Source: CAZNQW01 sp964575225 (lineage in GTDB: Bacteria; Chloroflexota; Anaerolineae; JAAYZQ01). Taken from it: DNA of 13,727 nucleotides. The notes under the pieces were generated by a model. It was not told the DNA's origin, searched no databases, and saw nothing but the letters and a program-made list of their open reading frames with translations. The position numbers were made by a program, and so were the translations under genes. Location: positions 1 through 13,727 of the forward strand of contig CAZNQW010000097.1 in NCBI GenBank assembly GCA_964575225.1, read 5' to 3'. Shown here piece by piece: positions 1 to 5,577 of the stretch. Position 1 is the stretch's first letter. Every line of letters begins with the position of its first letter.

Positions 1-45
1 ACACCCTATCCTACACTCTTTCCCTACACGACGCTCTTCCGATCT
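1..45 (+). other. Illumina TruSeq i5-side adapter (artefact)
   Basis: This is not biological sequence. It reads as the end of the P5 arm (ACAC), the 8-nt index CCTATCCT at 5-12 (TruSeq HT D503, from memory), then the complete 33-nt TruSeq read-1 adapter at 13-45, ending CTCTTCCGATCT. Genomic sequence starts at about 46. An open reading frame crossing this edge should not be trusted. Confidence 0.97.
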
Positions 46-197
46 TGCGCCCCTACAAACGGCCTTCCCGGTCCGCCACCCCCGCCGAGAGTTCTCTTGT
101 GCCGCGGGTCTGCCCGCGCATAAGCAGGCGGTCCGCACCAAGGGCCTGGCTCTGGCGACCCAGTCCGAGCCCCAACCCCCCGGCTCCGTCGAACCTG

Positions 198-230
198 CCA
201 TGGCCCCCCGCGTTCGCGAGGGTGACGGCG
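198..230. repeat. Interspersed palindromic repeat, family A, copy 1
   Basis: The core is CCCCGCGTTCGCGAGGGTGACGG, in two pieces here: CCCCCCGCGTTCGCGAGGG and GTGACGGCG. It contains the dyad CGCG-TT-CGCG flanked by CCC/GGG. Nearly the same sequence recurs at 1059-1090, 10867-10910, 10937-10964, 10980-11007 and (inverted) 13641-13672. This copy lies 14 nt beyond the stop codon of the membrane-protein gene at 244-900, where its hairpin could help end or protect that transcript. Confidence 0.85.
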
Positions 231-243
231 TGGCGGGTGGAGC

Positions 244-900
244 CTACTCTTCCAGGTCCAGGGCCGAGGAGTACAGGGACTGGGCCTTATCGGTCGAAGC
301 CTCTTTGGCCTGGCGGGCGCCACGCCGGGCCAGTAGGTTGATGGCATAAAACCCGCCGACAAAGAGCACGGCAAAGGCCACCACCGCCAGATCAAAGTAT
401 TCGTCCAGGATCGCTTTGACCGGCTCGCCAAAGAGCTGGATCGCCAGCCCCACGAGGAAAAAGCGCCCGCCGCGACCGGCAATGGTCGCCAGGGTGAACC
501 GCTTCAGGTCCAGGCCAAAGGCCCCGGCCGAAATCGAAAAGAGCTTGTAGGGAATGGGGGTGAAACCGGCCATGCCCACCGCCCAGACGTCGTACTTTTG
601 GTAGTACCCTTGCACCAGGGCGATCTTTTCCGGCTTGAAAAAGCGCTGCAACAGGGGACGCCCCCCTTTGTCGCCGATGAAAAAGCCCAGGAGACCCCCC
701 AGCACCGATCCCACAGTGGCGATGGCCGAAAACCACAGCGCCCAATGGGTGCGGGCCAGCGCCAAGGGGATGAGCAACACATCCGGCGGCACCGGGAAAA
801 AGGAGGACTCGGCAAAGGCAATGACCAAGAGCGCCAGTCCGCCATAGGGGGTAGCCGCCCACCCAACGGTCCATTCGACCAGACTGCGTATGAATTCCAT
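244..900 (-). CDS. YqaA/DedA-like VTT-domain inner membrane protein
   Basis: This 218-aa integral membrane protein belongs to the DedA/VTT (SNARE-associated Golgi) superfamily and is closest in feel to YqaA. These proteins are linked to membrane homeostasis and lipid flipping. Visible landmarks are a re-entrant motif, ESSFFPVPPDVLLIPLAL (residues 31-48), a hydrophobic segment with GSVLGGLLGFFIGD (64-77), a second re-entrant motif, AGFTPIPYKLFSISAGAF (111-128), RGGRFFLVG (143-151) and a C-terminal membrane helix (about 170-190) with a charged tail. I chose the ATG at 900 because GGGGAG lies 7 nt upstream. In-frame ATGs at 915 and 951 have no such site and would overlap the promoter region. The stop is TAG. 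It stands alone and is divergent from the receiver gene at 1283. Exact function is unknown. Confidence 0.88.
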   Translation of the reverse strand: MEFIRSLVEWTVGWAATPYGGLALLVIAFAESSFFPVPPDVLLIPLALARTHWALWFSAIATVGSVLGGLLGFFIGDKGGRPLLQRFFKPEKIALVQGYYQKYDVWAVGMAGFTPIPYKLFSISAGAFGLDLKRFTLATIAGRGGRFFLVGLAIQLFGEPVKAILDEYFDLAVVAFAVLFVGGFYAINLLARRGARQAKEASTDKAQSLYSSALDLEE

Positions 901-961
901 AGAGACACTCCCCATCGCGTACTTGACCGGGCGCCGCCGTCCGGCGCCCAAAGAAGGGGCG

Positions 962-990
962 AGTATACCCTAAACGGGAAAAAATCGCCA
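962..990 (-). promoter_or_regulatory. Likely promoter of the YqaA-like gene
   Basis: On the minus strand a -10 TATACT (967 to 962) lies about 60 nt upstream of the chosen ATG. A weak -35 (TGGCGA, 990 to 985) is 17 bp further up. The same TATACT hexamer occurs in three other promoters of this window. Support is mainly the -10 element and its position. Confidence 0.5.
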
Positions 991-1029
991 GAATGGCGGC
1001 TTGGGTGGCGCCAGGCGATCCAGCCCTGC

Positions 1030-1090
1030 TGTCTGCGCAGGCAGGCGCAAGTGGAGGCCCATGGACCCCCGCGTTCGCGAGGGTGACGGC
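1030..1090. repeat. Interspersed palindromic repeat, family A, copy 2
   Basis: The core ACCCCCGCGTTCGCGAGGGT lies at 1065-1084, preceded by CCATGG and followed by GACGGC. About 25 bases before it is TGCGCAGGCAGGCG, the same accessory motif found inside the copy at 10867-10910. It lies in the shared upstream region of two divergent genes. Confidence 0.85.
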
Positions 1091-1151
1091 TTGGGCGTGC
1101 TCAGCGCCGCCCACCCCGGCTCCCGCCGGATCCGATCGGATGTGTATCCCC

Positions 1152-1167
1152 CTGGTCAGATGACCAG
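1152..1167. promoter_or_regulatory. Perfect dyad, possible operator
   Basis: CTGGTCA-GA-TGACCAG is an inverted repeat with 7-bp arms and a 2-bp spacer. It is centred about 55 bp upstream of the -10 of the receiver gene, which suits a dimeric activator site. Nothing in the window names the regulator, and the gene products here lack DNA-binding domains. Confidence 0.35.
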
Positions 1168-1209
1168 CCCAAGACTGGCCATTTGCCTGATGTGCCCCAA
1201 GGCCATGAA

Positions 1210-1218
1210 TGGTATACT
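1210..1218 (+). promoter_or_regulatory. Extended -10 promoter of the receiver/lipoprotein pair
   Basis: TGGTATACT matches the extended -10 pattern (TGn plus TATACT at 1213-1218). No good -35 is present at 16-18 bp; TTGCCT at 1183-1188 is 24 bp away. The predicted start near 1225 leaves a leader of about 58 nt before the ATG at 1283. Confidence 0.55.
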
Positions 1219-1282
1219 CGACTCATGGCCGCACTCTGCGGCTCCCATGTGAAACCATCAAATTCTGTGAAAGGGGGGCTCT

Positions 1283-1675
1283 ATGCAGATCCTGGTGGCC
1301 GACGATCAAGCGCAGGTGCGTTCGGCGTTGAGGCTGCTTCTTGAAAACGAACGGGGCTGGACCATCGTGGGGGAAGTGGAGGACGGGGCCGGCCTGCTGG
1401 CCTGGCTCCAGACGGCTTGCCCCGATTTGCTCCTGCTCGATTGGGAGCTGCCTGGGTTGCAGGCCACCGATCTGGCCCAGGAGATCGAACGGCTGCGCCC
1501 CCATCTCCAGGTGATGGCCCTCAGCAGCCAGCCCGGCGCCCAGAAGGAGGCGTTGGCGGCCGGGGCCAATGCCTTTATCTGCAAGGGCGATCCGGCCGAA
1601 AAGCTTCTGGCAGCGCTGCCCACCGCCAGGCCAGCCCACCGACTATGGAGCGATAGAGATCCCGGAAAGGAGTAG
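1283..1675 (+). CDS. Stand-alone response regulator receiver protein
   Basis: This 130-aa cytoplasmic CheY-like receiver has no output domain. The acidic pair is D7-D8, the phosphoacceptor is D53 (in LLLLDWELPG), the switch Ser is S81 (ALSSQ) and the conserved lysine is K101 (FICKGDP). The GANAFICKGDP ending resembles the receiver half of NarL/LuxR regulators, but the chain stops about 25 residues later without a helix-turn-helix. An AAGGGGGG ribosome site precedes the ATG. The gene ends in TAG 4 nt before the start of a lipoprotein gene, whose ribosome site overlaps this stop, so the two are probably translationally coupled. It could accept phosphate from either kinase nearby; the partner is an inference. 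Confidence 0.9.
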   Translation: MQILVADDQAQVRSALRLLLENERGWTIVGEVEDGAGLLAWLQTACPDLLLLDWELPGLQATDLAQEIERLRPHLQVMALSSQPGAQKEALAAGANAFICKGDPAEKLLAALPTARPAHRLWSDRDPGKE

Positions 1676-1679
1676 GAAG

Positions 1680-2405
1680 TTGGAACCAGAAAAGAGAGTA
1701 CGTTTTTGGAGGAAATGGGCACTAGCGGGCCTGGTGGCCCTCCTGCTCATCGGCGGCTGCACCGCCCATCCCGAGTCGGCCACGCCCACCCTGGCGCCGA
1801 TCGATGGGGGACAGGGGCTTGATAGCGAGGAGCTCGCTGGACAAGCCGTTGCCGATCTGGCCGGGCGCCTGGGGGTGCCTGCCGACCAGGTGACGGTGGT
1901 CCGCGTCGATCCGGTGGATTTTGCCGACGCCAGCCTGGGGGTGCCCGAACCGGGGCAGGTCTATGCCCAGGTCATCACGCCGGGAGTGGTGATCGTCCTG
2001 GCCGCGGACGGGGTCCAGTACGAGTACCATGGCGGGGATGGCCGGGTGGTGTACGCTGCCGACCTGGGCGTGCCCAACCAAGATCGGGTGATCATCGAGT
2101 CGGTGCAGATCGATAGCTCCACCGGCTTGCTGGTGGTGAGCGGTTCGACGACCCTGTCCGACGGTGACTGTATCCTGACGGAGCTGTGGTCCGATGGCGA
2201 GCCGGTGGCCTGGTGGCCGGCGGAAACCTGCGCCGAGCTGCAAGGCGGCGCCTGGCAGCTCGAGATCGCCCTGGGCCAGGGCGACGCGCCCGAGGCGCTG
2301 GCTCCCGAGGTTACCCACATGGTGCGCGCCTTTCAGCGCAACGGTCCTGACGTCCAGTCGCAATTCGCCATCGACCTGAGCGGCCCGCCCACCCCCAGTC
2401 CGTAG
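1680..2405 (+). CDS. Lipoprotein with Chloroflexota-type extracytoplasmic domain
   Basis: This is a predicted 241-aa lipoprotein, exported and lipid-anchored. After a basic N-terminus (RKW) comes a hydrophobic segment and the lipobox LIGGC, with C27 as the lipidation site. Residues 50-130 resemble a domain that is common in Chloroflexota secreted proteins (DQVTVVRVDPVDFADASLG, then GQVYAQVITPGVVIVL, then YEYH). Residues 135-235 look like a beta-rich domain with a Cys pair (C164, C184). I chose the TTG at 1680 because AAAGGAG lies 7 nt upstream and it yields a clean signal peptide. An upstream in-frame ATG at 1569 would sit inside the receiver gene and displace the signal peptide. Function is unknown. 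Coupling to the receiver suggests a sensory or envelope-stress role, which is inference. Confidence 0.8.
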   Translation: MEPEKRVRFWRKWALAGLVALLLIGGCTAHPESATPTLAPIDGGQGLDSEELAGQAVADLAGRLGVPADQVTVVRVDPVDFADASLGVPEPGQVYAQVITPGVVIVLAADGVQYEYHGGDGRVVYAADLGVPNQDRVIIESVQIDSSTGLLVVSGSTTLSDGDCILTELWSDGEPVAWWPAETCAELQGGAWQLEIALGQGDAPEALAPEVTHMVRAFQRNGPDVQSQFAIDLSGPPTPSP

Positions 2406-2473
2406 CGAAACGCCGGAAGATGTTCGCCTGACAGCACCCCTGAGACGGGGGCTCGGAGCGAGGGAGAACGCGC

Positions 2474-2507
2474 AGACCTGGCAGGTCTCGGCAGACCTGC
2501 CGGGTCT
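2474..2507. terminator. Repeat-derived hairpin between convergent genes
   Basis: Two copies of AGACCTGGCAGGTCT-like sequence (2474-2488 and 2493-2507) are each nearly palindromic. They also pair with each other as one 15-bp stem (one mismatch) with loop CGGC, followed by TTGTTGT on the plus strand. It lies between the ends of the lipoprotein gene (+) and the receiver gene (-), so it can act as a bidirectional terminator. Units of this kind recur as dispersed repeats in Chloroflexota genomes, as I recall. Confidence 0.6.
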
Positions 2508-2520
2508 TGTTGTCCGGACC

Positions 2521-2883
2521 CTAGTTCGTATGTTGGAGGATGGCGACCAGTTCCTTTGGGTTGAAGGGTTTGGGCAGCATCCAGCACAACCCCATGTCGG
2601 GGTGATCACCCTGCCAGATCTCGTCGACGGCGCCGGTGACCAGCACAAAGAGGCGGTCTCCCCAGGAAGGGTTCTCTTTGACGTGGTGGAGCAGGTCCAG
2701 GCCGCTCATATCGGGCAGGCGGAGATCGCTGACCACCGCATCGGGCGATTCGGTCTCTAGAATCTCGAGGGCCATCTCGCCGTTCATGGCTGCCATGACC
2801 TCAAAACCCATCTCCTGCAGCAGGGCCGTCAGGCTCAACAGCAGCACCGCTTCATCTTCCACCAGCAGCACGCTCTTGACCAT
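2521..2883 (-). CDS. Single-domain response regulator
   Basis: This 120-aa CheY-like receiver consists of a single domain. Key residues are E9-D10 (acidic pocket), D53 (VVSDLRLPD, phosphoacceptor), T83 (LVTGAVDE) and K105 (MLPKPF). It starts 6 nt after the TAG of the hybrid kinase, in the same frame, and is certainly cotranscribed with it. With no output domain it must act by protein-protein contact or as a phosphate shuttle or sink in a relay with the kinase's own receiver. The stop is TAG. No good ribosome site precedes the ATG, so translation probably depends on coupling to the kinase. Confidence 0.92.
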   Translation of the reverse strand: MVKSVLLVEDEAVLLLSLTALLQEMGFEVMAAMNGEMALEILETESPDAVVSDLRLPDMSGLDLLHHVKENPSWGDRLFVLVTGAVDEIWQGDHPDMGLCWMLPKPFNPKELVAILQHTN

Positions 2884-2889
2884 GGTTCG

Positions 2890-4098
2890 CTATGCCATCC
2901 TTGGGCGAGCCAGCGGGGCCGTCGGGTAGGCTTTGCCCTGCAAGGTACGTTCAATGACTTTCAAGAGGGCCGGCTCATGGTAGGGCTTGGTCAGCCAGGC
3001 GCAACCCGATTGGTGCAGAAAATCTCGGTAGCGGTGGCGACTGCTATCGCCCGTCGAAAAGATCATCCGCCGGGCCAGATCCGGGTTCTGTTGGTGGATG
3101 GCCTGCCACAACTGCCGCCCGTCCATCTGGGGCATGGTGAGATCGGAGACAATCAGGTCCACGGAGGTTTCCTGCAATAACGCCAGGGCCTCGTGGGTTT
3201 CGTAGGCCACCGTCACCCGGAACCCGGCCCGTTCGAGCAGATCGCGCAGCGAATCGGCCAGGGGCTTTTCGTCGTCAATCACCAGGATATGCTCGTCGCG
3301 CTTTCTCTCGTCGGGTCGGGCGTTTTCCACGGGCAAAAGAATGGTGATCGTAGCGCCGCCGGTGGCGTTGTTCTGGGCCCACATCTGACCACCGTGGCGC
3401 TGCACCAGGCGTTGGCAGATGGGCAATCCCAGCCCCATGCCCGTCCCCGTTTGCTTGGTGGTGAAATAGGGCTCAAAAATGCGGGGCAACACCTGCGGCG
3501 CAATACCCGGCCCATTGTCGGAGAACCCGATCGTCAGCGCCGATACGCGGCCGGTCGAGTTGCGCAGCGCTTCGGTTTCGACGGTCAGGGTCGTGCCCAC
3601 CCCCGAATCTGCCATGGCCTGCCGGGCGTTGTTGATCAGGTTGACAAACACCTGTTGGAGCTGATCCCGGTCGGCCATAATGGGAGGCATGGGGGCTGCC
3701 AGGCGCAATTGGATATCGATTCCTTCGTGGGCCATCTCGTTGCGATACAGATCGAGGGTCTGCCGCAGCAGATCGTGGACGTCGATGGGCTGCAACACCG
3801 GCTGTAAGGGGTCCATCGAATGGCGCAGGCTGTCGATCATGCGGCCCATGCGCCCCACCTGCTCCTGGATGATGGCCACACTCTCGGCTGCTGGTCCTTC
3901 GGCACAACCCTTGAGCTGCAACAGCCTTGATTGCAGGTCCACAATGGTAAGGGCGTTGCTCAGCTCGTGAACCACGGCGGCGACCTGGGGATCAAGGATG
4001 CGCCCCGATCGCTCTTGGGGCAGGGGATCGGGCGCCGCGCCCGTGGGCAGGGCGGGCGGTGCAAAATCGGCTTGGAGGGAACTGGGCTGTGCAGGCAT
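2890..4098 (-). CDS. Soluble hybrid sensor histidine kinase (HisKA-HATPase-REC)
   Basis: This is a 402-aa cytoplasmic hybrid kinase with no membrane helix and no recognisable sensor domain. The first 35 residues are Pro/Ala-rich. The dimerisation box has H44 (VVHELSNALT). The NtrB-like ATPase shows the N box NLINNARQAM (153-162), G1 DNGPGI (194-199), F box EPYFTT (209-214) and G2 GTGMGLGL (218-225). The receiver (270-385) has D275-D276, phosphoacceptor D319 (VSDLTMPQMDG), T349 and K371 (LTKPY). The start is uncertain: the ATG at 4098 lacks a strong ribosome site, but an in-frame ATG at 4239 lies inside the preceding gene. It ends in TAG, 6 nt before and in frame with the next receiver gene, so the pair resembles a split HK-REC-REC protein. 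With no sensor of its own, its input probably comes from a partner, perhaps the small proteins encoded upstream (inference). Confidence 0.9.
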   Translation of the reverse strand: MPAQPSSLQADFAPPALPTGAAPDPLPQERSGRILDPQVAAVVHELSNALTIVDLQSRLLQLKGCAEGPAAESVAIIQEQVGRMGRMIDSLRHSMDPLQPVLQPIDVHDLLRQTLDLYRNEMAHEGIDIQLRLAAPMPPIMADRDQLQQVFVNLINNARQAMADSGVGTTLTVETEALRNSTGRVSALTIGFSDNGPGIAPQVLPRIFEPYFTTKQTGTGMGLGLPICQRLVQRHGGQMWAQNNATGGATITILLPVENARPDERKRDEHILVIDDEKPLADSLRDLLERAGFRVTVAYETHEALALLQETSVDLIVSDLTMPQMDGRQLWQAIHQQNPDLARRMIFSTGDSSRHRYRDFLHQSGCAWLTKPYHEPALLKVIERTLQGKAYPTAPLARPRMA

Positions 4099-4162
4099 GG
4101 TCAATGGCCCGCGGCGACACCCCGACCGGACAAGGCAGGGGTAAGCCGCCTGACGTGCGGCC

Positions 4163-4465
4163 TCAAACTCCAAAGGCGGGGGCCGCTGCTGGCGCCCACT
4201 CTTGCTCGTACGGCCGCTCGTAGGTCGGGACCGAGTCACTCCGTCCGGCGTTACCCGAGATCCAGCGGTGGACCTGCTCGGCGAAATCCTCCAGCTTTTG
4301 GGCGCGGATGCCCATCACCAGATCGCGTTCTTCGGCGGTCAGGGAAAAGCTGTGCTCATAATAGCCCGAGGCCAGCGCCTGGGCCGGATCGCGGAGCAGG
4401 GTCTCTCGGAATCGGCCGTTGATCACGGCAGCGCACAGTAGTTGGTTCAAGCTCTTGTGCTTCAT
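4163..4465 (-). CDS. NHLP-clan-like small protein (Os1348/Franean1_4349-type)
   Basis: This 100-aa protein has the layout of the nitrile-hydratase-leader-peptide (NHLP) related small proteins. An N-terminal helix (SLNQLLCAAVINGRF, 5-19) is followed by FRETLLRDPAQALASGY (19-35), a SLTAEERDLV helix (41-50) and LEDFAEQVHRWIS (58-70). A 30-residue tail follows, rich in Pro, Tyr and Ala. Members of this clan include RiPP-precursor-like proteins, often without known modification enzymes. None is visible in this window. The ATG at 4465 is chosen for the AGGAGGG 9 nt upstream. It lies between the DUF5317 gene and the hybrid kinase gene. The assignment rests on pattern memory; function is unknown. A single Cys (C11) is the only obvious reactive residue. 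Confidence 0.7.
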   Translation of the reverse strand: MKHKSLNQLLCAAVINGRFRETLLRDPAQALASGYYEHSFSLTAEERDLVMGIRAQKLEDFAEQVHRWISGNAGRSDSVPTYERPYEQEWAPAAAPAFGV

Positions 4466-4536
4466 GGGTCTCTGCCCTCCTGTCGAGATGATTCTCGTGG
4501 TCGCCCACGTCCTACCTGGCAAACGGTGCTGTCCCC

Positions 4537-4572
4537 TCAGGATACGGTCATCCCCCGGTGACCGTATCCTGA
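4537..4572 (-). promoter_or_regulatory. Strong hairpin spanning the DUF5317 stop codon
   Basis: TCAGGATACGGTCA (4537-4550) and TGACCGTATCCTGA (4559-4572) form a perfect 14-bp stem with an 8-nt loop. The stop codon of the DUF5317 gene (4548-4550) is inside the stem. No T-run follows on the minus strand. An mRNA processing or stability element, or a leaky terminator separating the two membrane-associated genes from the NHLP-kinase genes, is more likely than a full terminator. Confidence 0.65.
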
Positions 4573-5129
4573 TCGGCACCCGGCGCTTGCAGATACCAGA
4601 CAATTCCGGCGCCGATGAAGAGATCGCCCACGCTAAATGCGGCTGTCCAGGGGAACGGCGGAGGGAGCACCAAAATATCGCTTAGCAACCACAGGGCCGT
4701 TTCCCCGCGTGGGAGGATGATGTCTTTGGAGCCTCCGTAATGGAGGCCGGGTATCCATTGTTCGACCCGGCTGCCCGGGTTGATGGCGGTCAGTGTGTCG
4801 GGTGTGATGGGCATGAACCCGCCGTTTAGCCCAATGACCACCAGGTTCGCCAGCAATCCCAGTCCAAAGAGCCGGATTCCGGCCGAGCTCCAGTTGAGCC
4901 CGACAAAGAGCAGGAGGAACCCTTGAGAACTCAGGAACAGGATCTGAGGAACGCGAATCGATTCGACGGGACCCGTTCCAGAGCTGAGGAGCGGTAGCTG
5001 GAGGAGCAGCGCCAATGGCACCAGCCACACCCCTGTCAGAGACAACGAAGCCAGATGGTCAGCGATCTTACCCCGGTGCCGCGCCCAAGCCACCAGCAGG
5101 CCCAGGACGACGGCCCACGCCAAGATCAT
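4548..5129 (-). CDS. DUF5317 family membrane protein
   Basis: This 193-aa polytopic membrane protein has hydrophobic segments at about 2-16, 29-50, 60-79, 84-104 and 165-182. The family signature is clear: LNGGFMPITPDTL (104-116), a stretch containing GSKDIILPRGETALWLLSDI (132-151) and PFPWTAAFSVGDLFIGAGIVWYL (160-182). The DUF5317 family is known mainly from Chloroflexota and Firmicutes and has no assigned biochemical role. The stop TGA lies in a 14-bp hairpin. The upstream neighbour is a 56-aa peptide gene (122 nt gap) and the downstream neighbour is the NHLP-like gene (82 nt gap), all co-oriented, so an operon is likely. The ribosome site before the ATG is weak. Confidence 0.85.
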   Translation of the reverse strand: MILAWAVVLGLLVAWARHRGKIADHLASLSLTGVWLVPLALLLQLPLLSSGTGPVESIRVPQILFLSSQGFLLLFVGLNWSSAGIRLFGLGLLANLVVIGLNGGFMPITPDTLTAINPGSRVEQWIPGLHYGGSKDIILPRGETALWLLSDILVLPPPFPWTAAFSVGDLFIGAGIVWYLQAPGADQDTVTGG

Positions 5130-5251
5130 GATACTCAGCCGCCTGAATCAGAGGGTTCCCACCGGGTGGCACACCGCCCTGCCTCACAAGGGGCAGGAGT
5201 ACCGCCATCCACCCGGCCTGCACAGTTCAAAGAGGCCAGAGTTCCAGGCTC

Positions 5252-5422
5252 TTAGAACTTGGGAAGGCTGTTGATAATGATGCCCCCGCCACCTGGGGCG
5301 CCGCTCCCGGCACCCGGGGCGCCGGCAGCCGCTGCCAAGGCAGCCAAAACCAGCAATAGTGTGACGACTTTGGCGTTACGCGGTGTGTTGTGGCGAATCC
5401 AGAGATTGACTAGCTTGTCCAT
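5252..5422 (-). CDS. 56-aa secreted or membrane-anchored Gly-rich peptide
   Basis: This small gene starts at the ATG at 5422, with GGGGGAGG placed 6 nt upstream, the strongest ribosome site in the cluster. The peptide has a charged N-terminus (MDKLVNLWIRHNTPRNAK), a hydrophobic helix (VVTLLLVLAALAAAA, 19-33), a Gly/Pro/Ala linker (34-47) and the ending IIINSLPKF. A signal-peptidase-like AAA site at 31-33 would release a 23-residue peptide. The frame extends upstream to 5560 but that part has no ribosome site, covers the promoter and encodes repeats. It is the first gene of the minus-strand cluster with DUF5317, the NHLP-like protein and the kinase. I do not recognise the family. A signal, a small membrane regulator or a DUF5317 partner are all open. 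Confidence 0.72.
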   Translation of the reverse strand: MDKLVNLWIRHNTPRNAKVVTLLLVLAALAAAAGAPGAGSGAPGGGGIIINSLPKF

Positions 5423-5470
5423 GTTGAGCCTCCCCCGTTGTTTGATGCAAGGGACAGCATAACAGACACC

Positions 5471-5506
5471 CCTCACCAAACCCCTCACCAAATGCCTCAC
5501 CAGTTG
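5471..5506 (-). repeat. Three tandem 12-bp repeats in the peptide leader
   Basis: On the plus strand CCTCACC begins at 5471, 5483 and 5495, exactly 12 bp apart (CCTCACCAAACC, CCTCACCAAATG, CCTCACCAGTTG). In the transcript this reads as three TGGTGAGG units about 50-85 nt before the start codon. They could be regulator-binding repeats, RNA-binding-protein sites or decoy ribosome sites. Confidence 0.6.
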
Positions 5507-5542
5507 GCCGCGGCACCCAGTCTGTTTCGTGGCCCTTCTACC

Positions 5543-5577
5543 TGTTGCAGTATACAACAAATCGAAACCGATGGCTA
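5543..5577 (-). promoter_or_regulatory. Promoter of the peptide-kinase operon, with overlapping dyad
   Basis: The -10 TATACT (5554 to 5549) has a -35-like TAGCCA (5577 to 5572) 17 bp upstream, giving a start near 5542 and a leader of about 120 nt. The -10 is embedded in a dyad, TGTTG (5543-5547) and CAACA (5555-5559), which would place a repressor directly on it. The 10-mer TTGTATACTG is identical to that in the promoter of the large kinase gene (9106-9134). Confidence 0.55.

Larger units (their letters stand above)
901..1282. other. Divergent intergenic region, no gene
   Basis: This is about 380 bases between the YqaA-like gene and the receiver gene. It holds a promoter on each strand, a repeat unit (1030-1090, with TGCGCAGGCAGGCGC followed by the family A core) and a dyad at 1152-1167. 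Short frames here are repeat-encoded (for example MDPRVREGD) and I do not treat them as genes. Confidence 0.8.

Noticed and set aside
45..341. 98-aa plus-strand frame at the left edge
   Set aside because: It starts at the adapter junction, crosses a family A repeat and runs antisense into the YqaA-like gene.
5471..5506. CRISPR or coding repeat (LVRHLVRGLVRG)
   Set aside because: The three 12-bp units have no spacers. Translation across them needs a start upstream of the promoter with no ribosome site.
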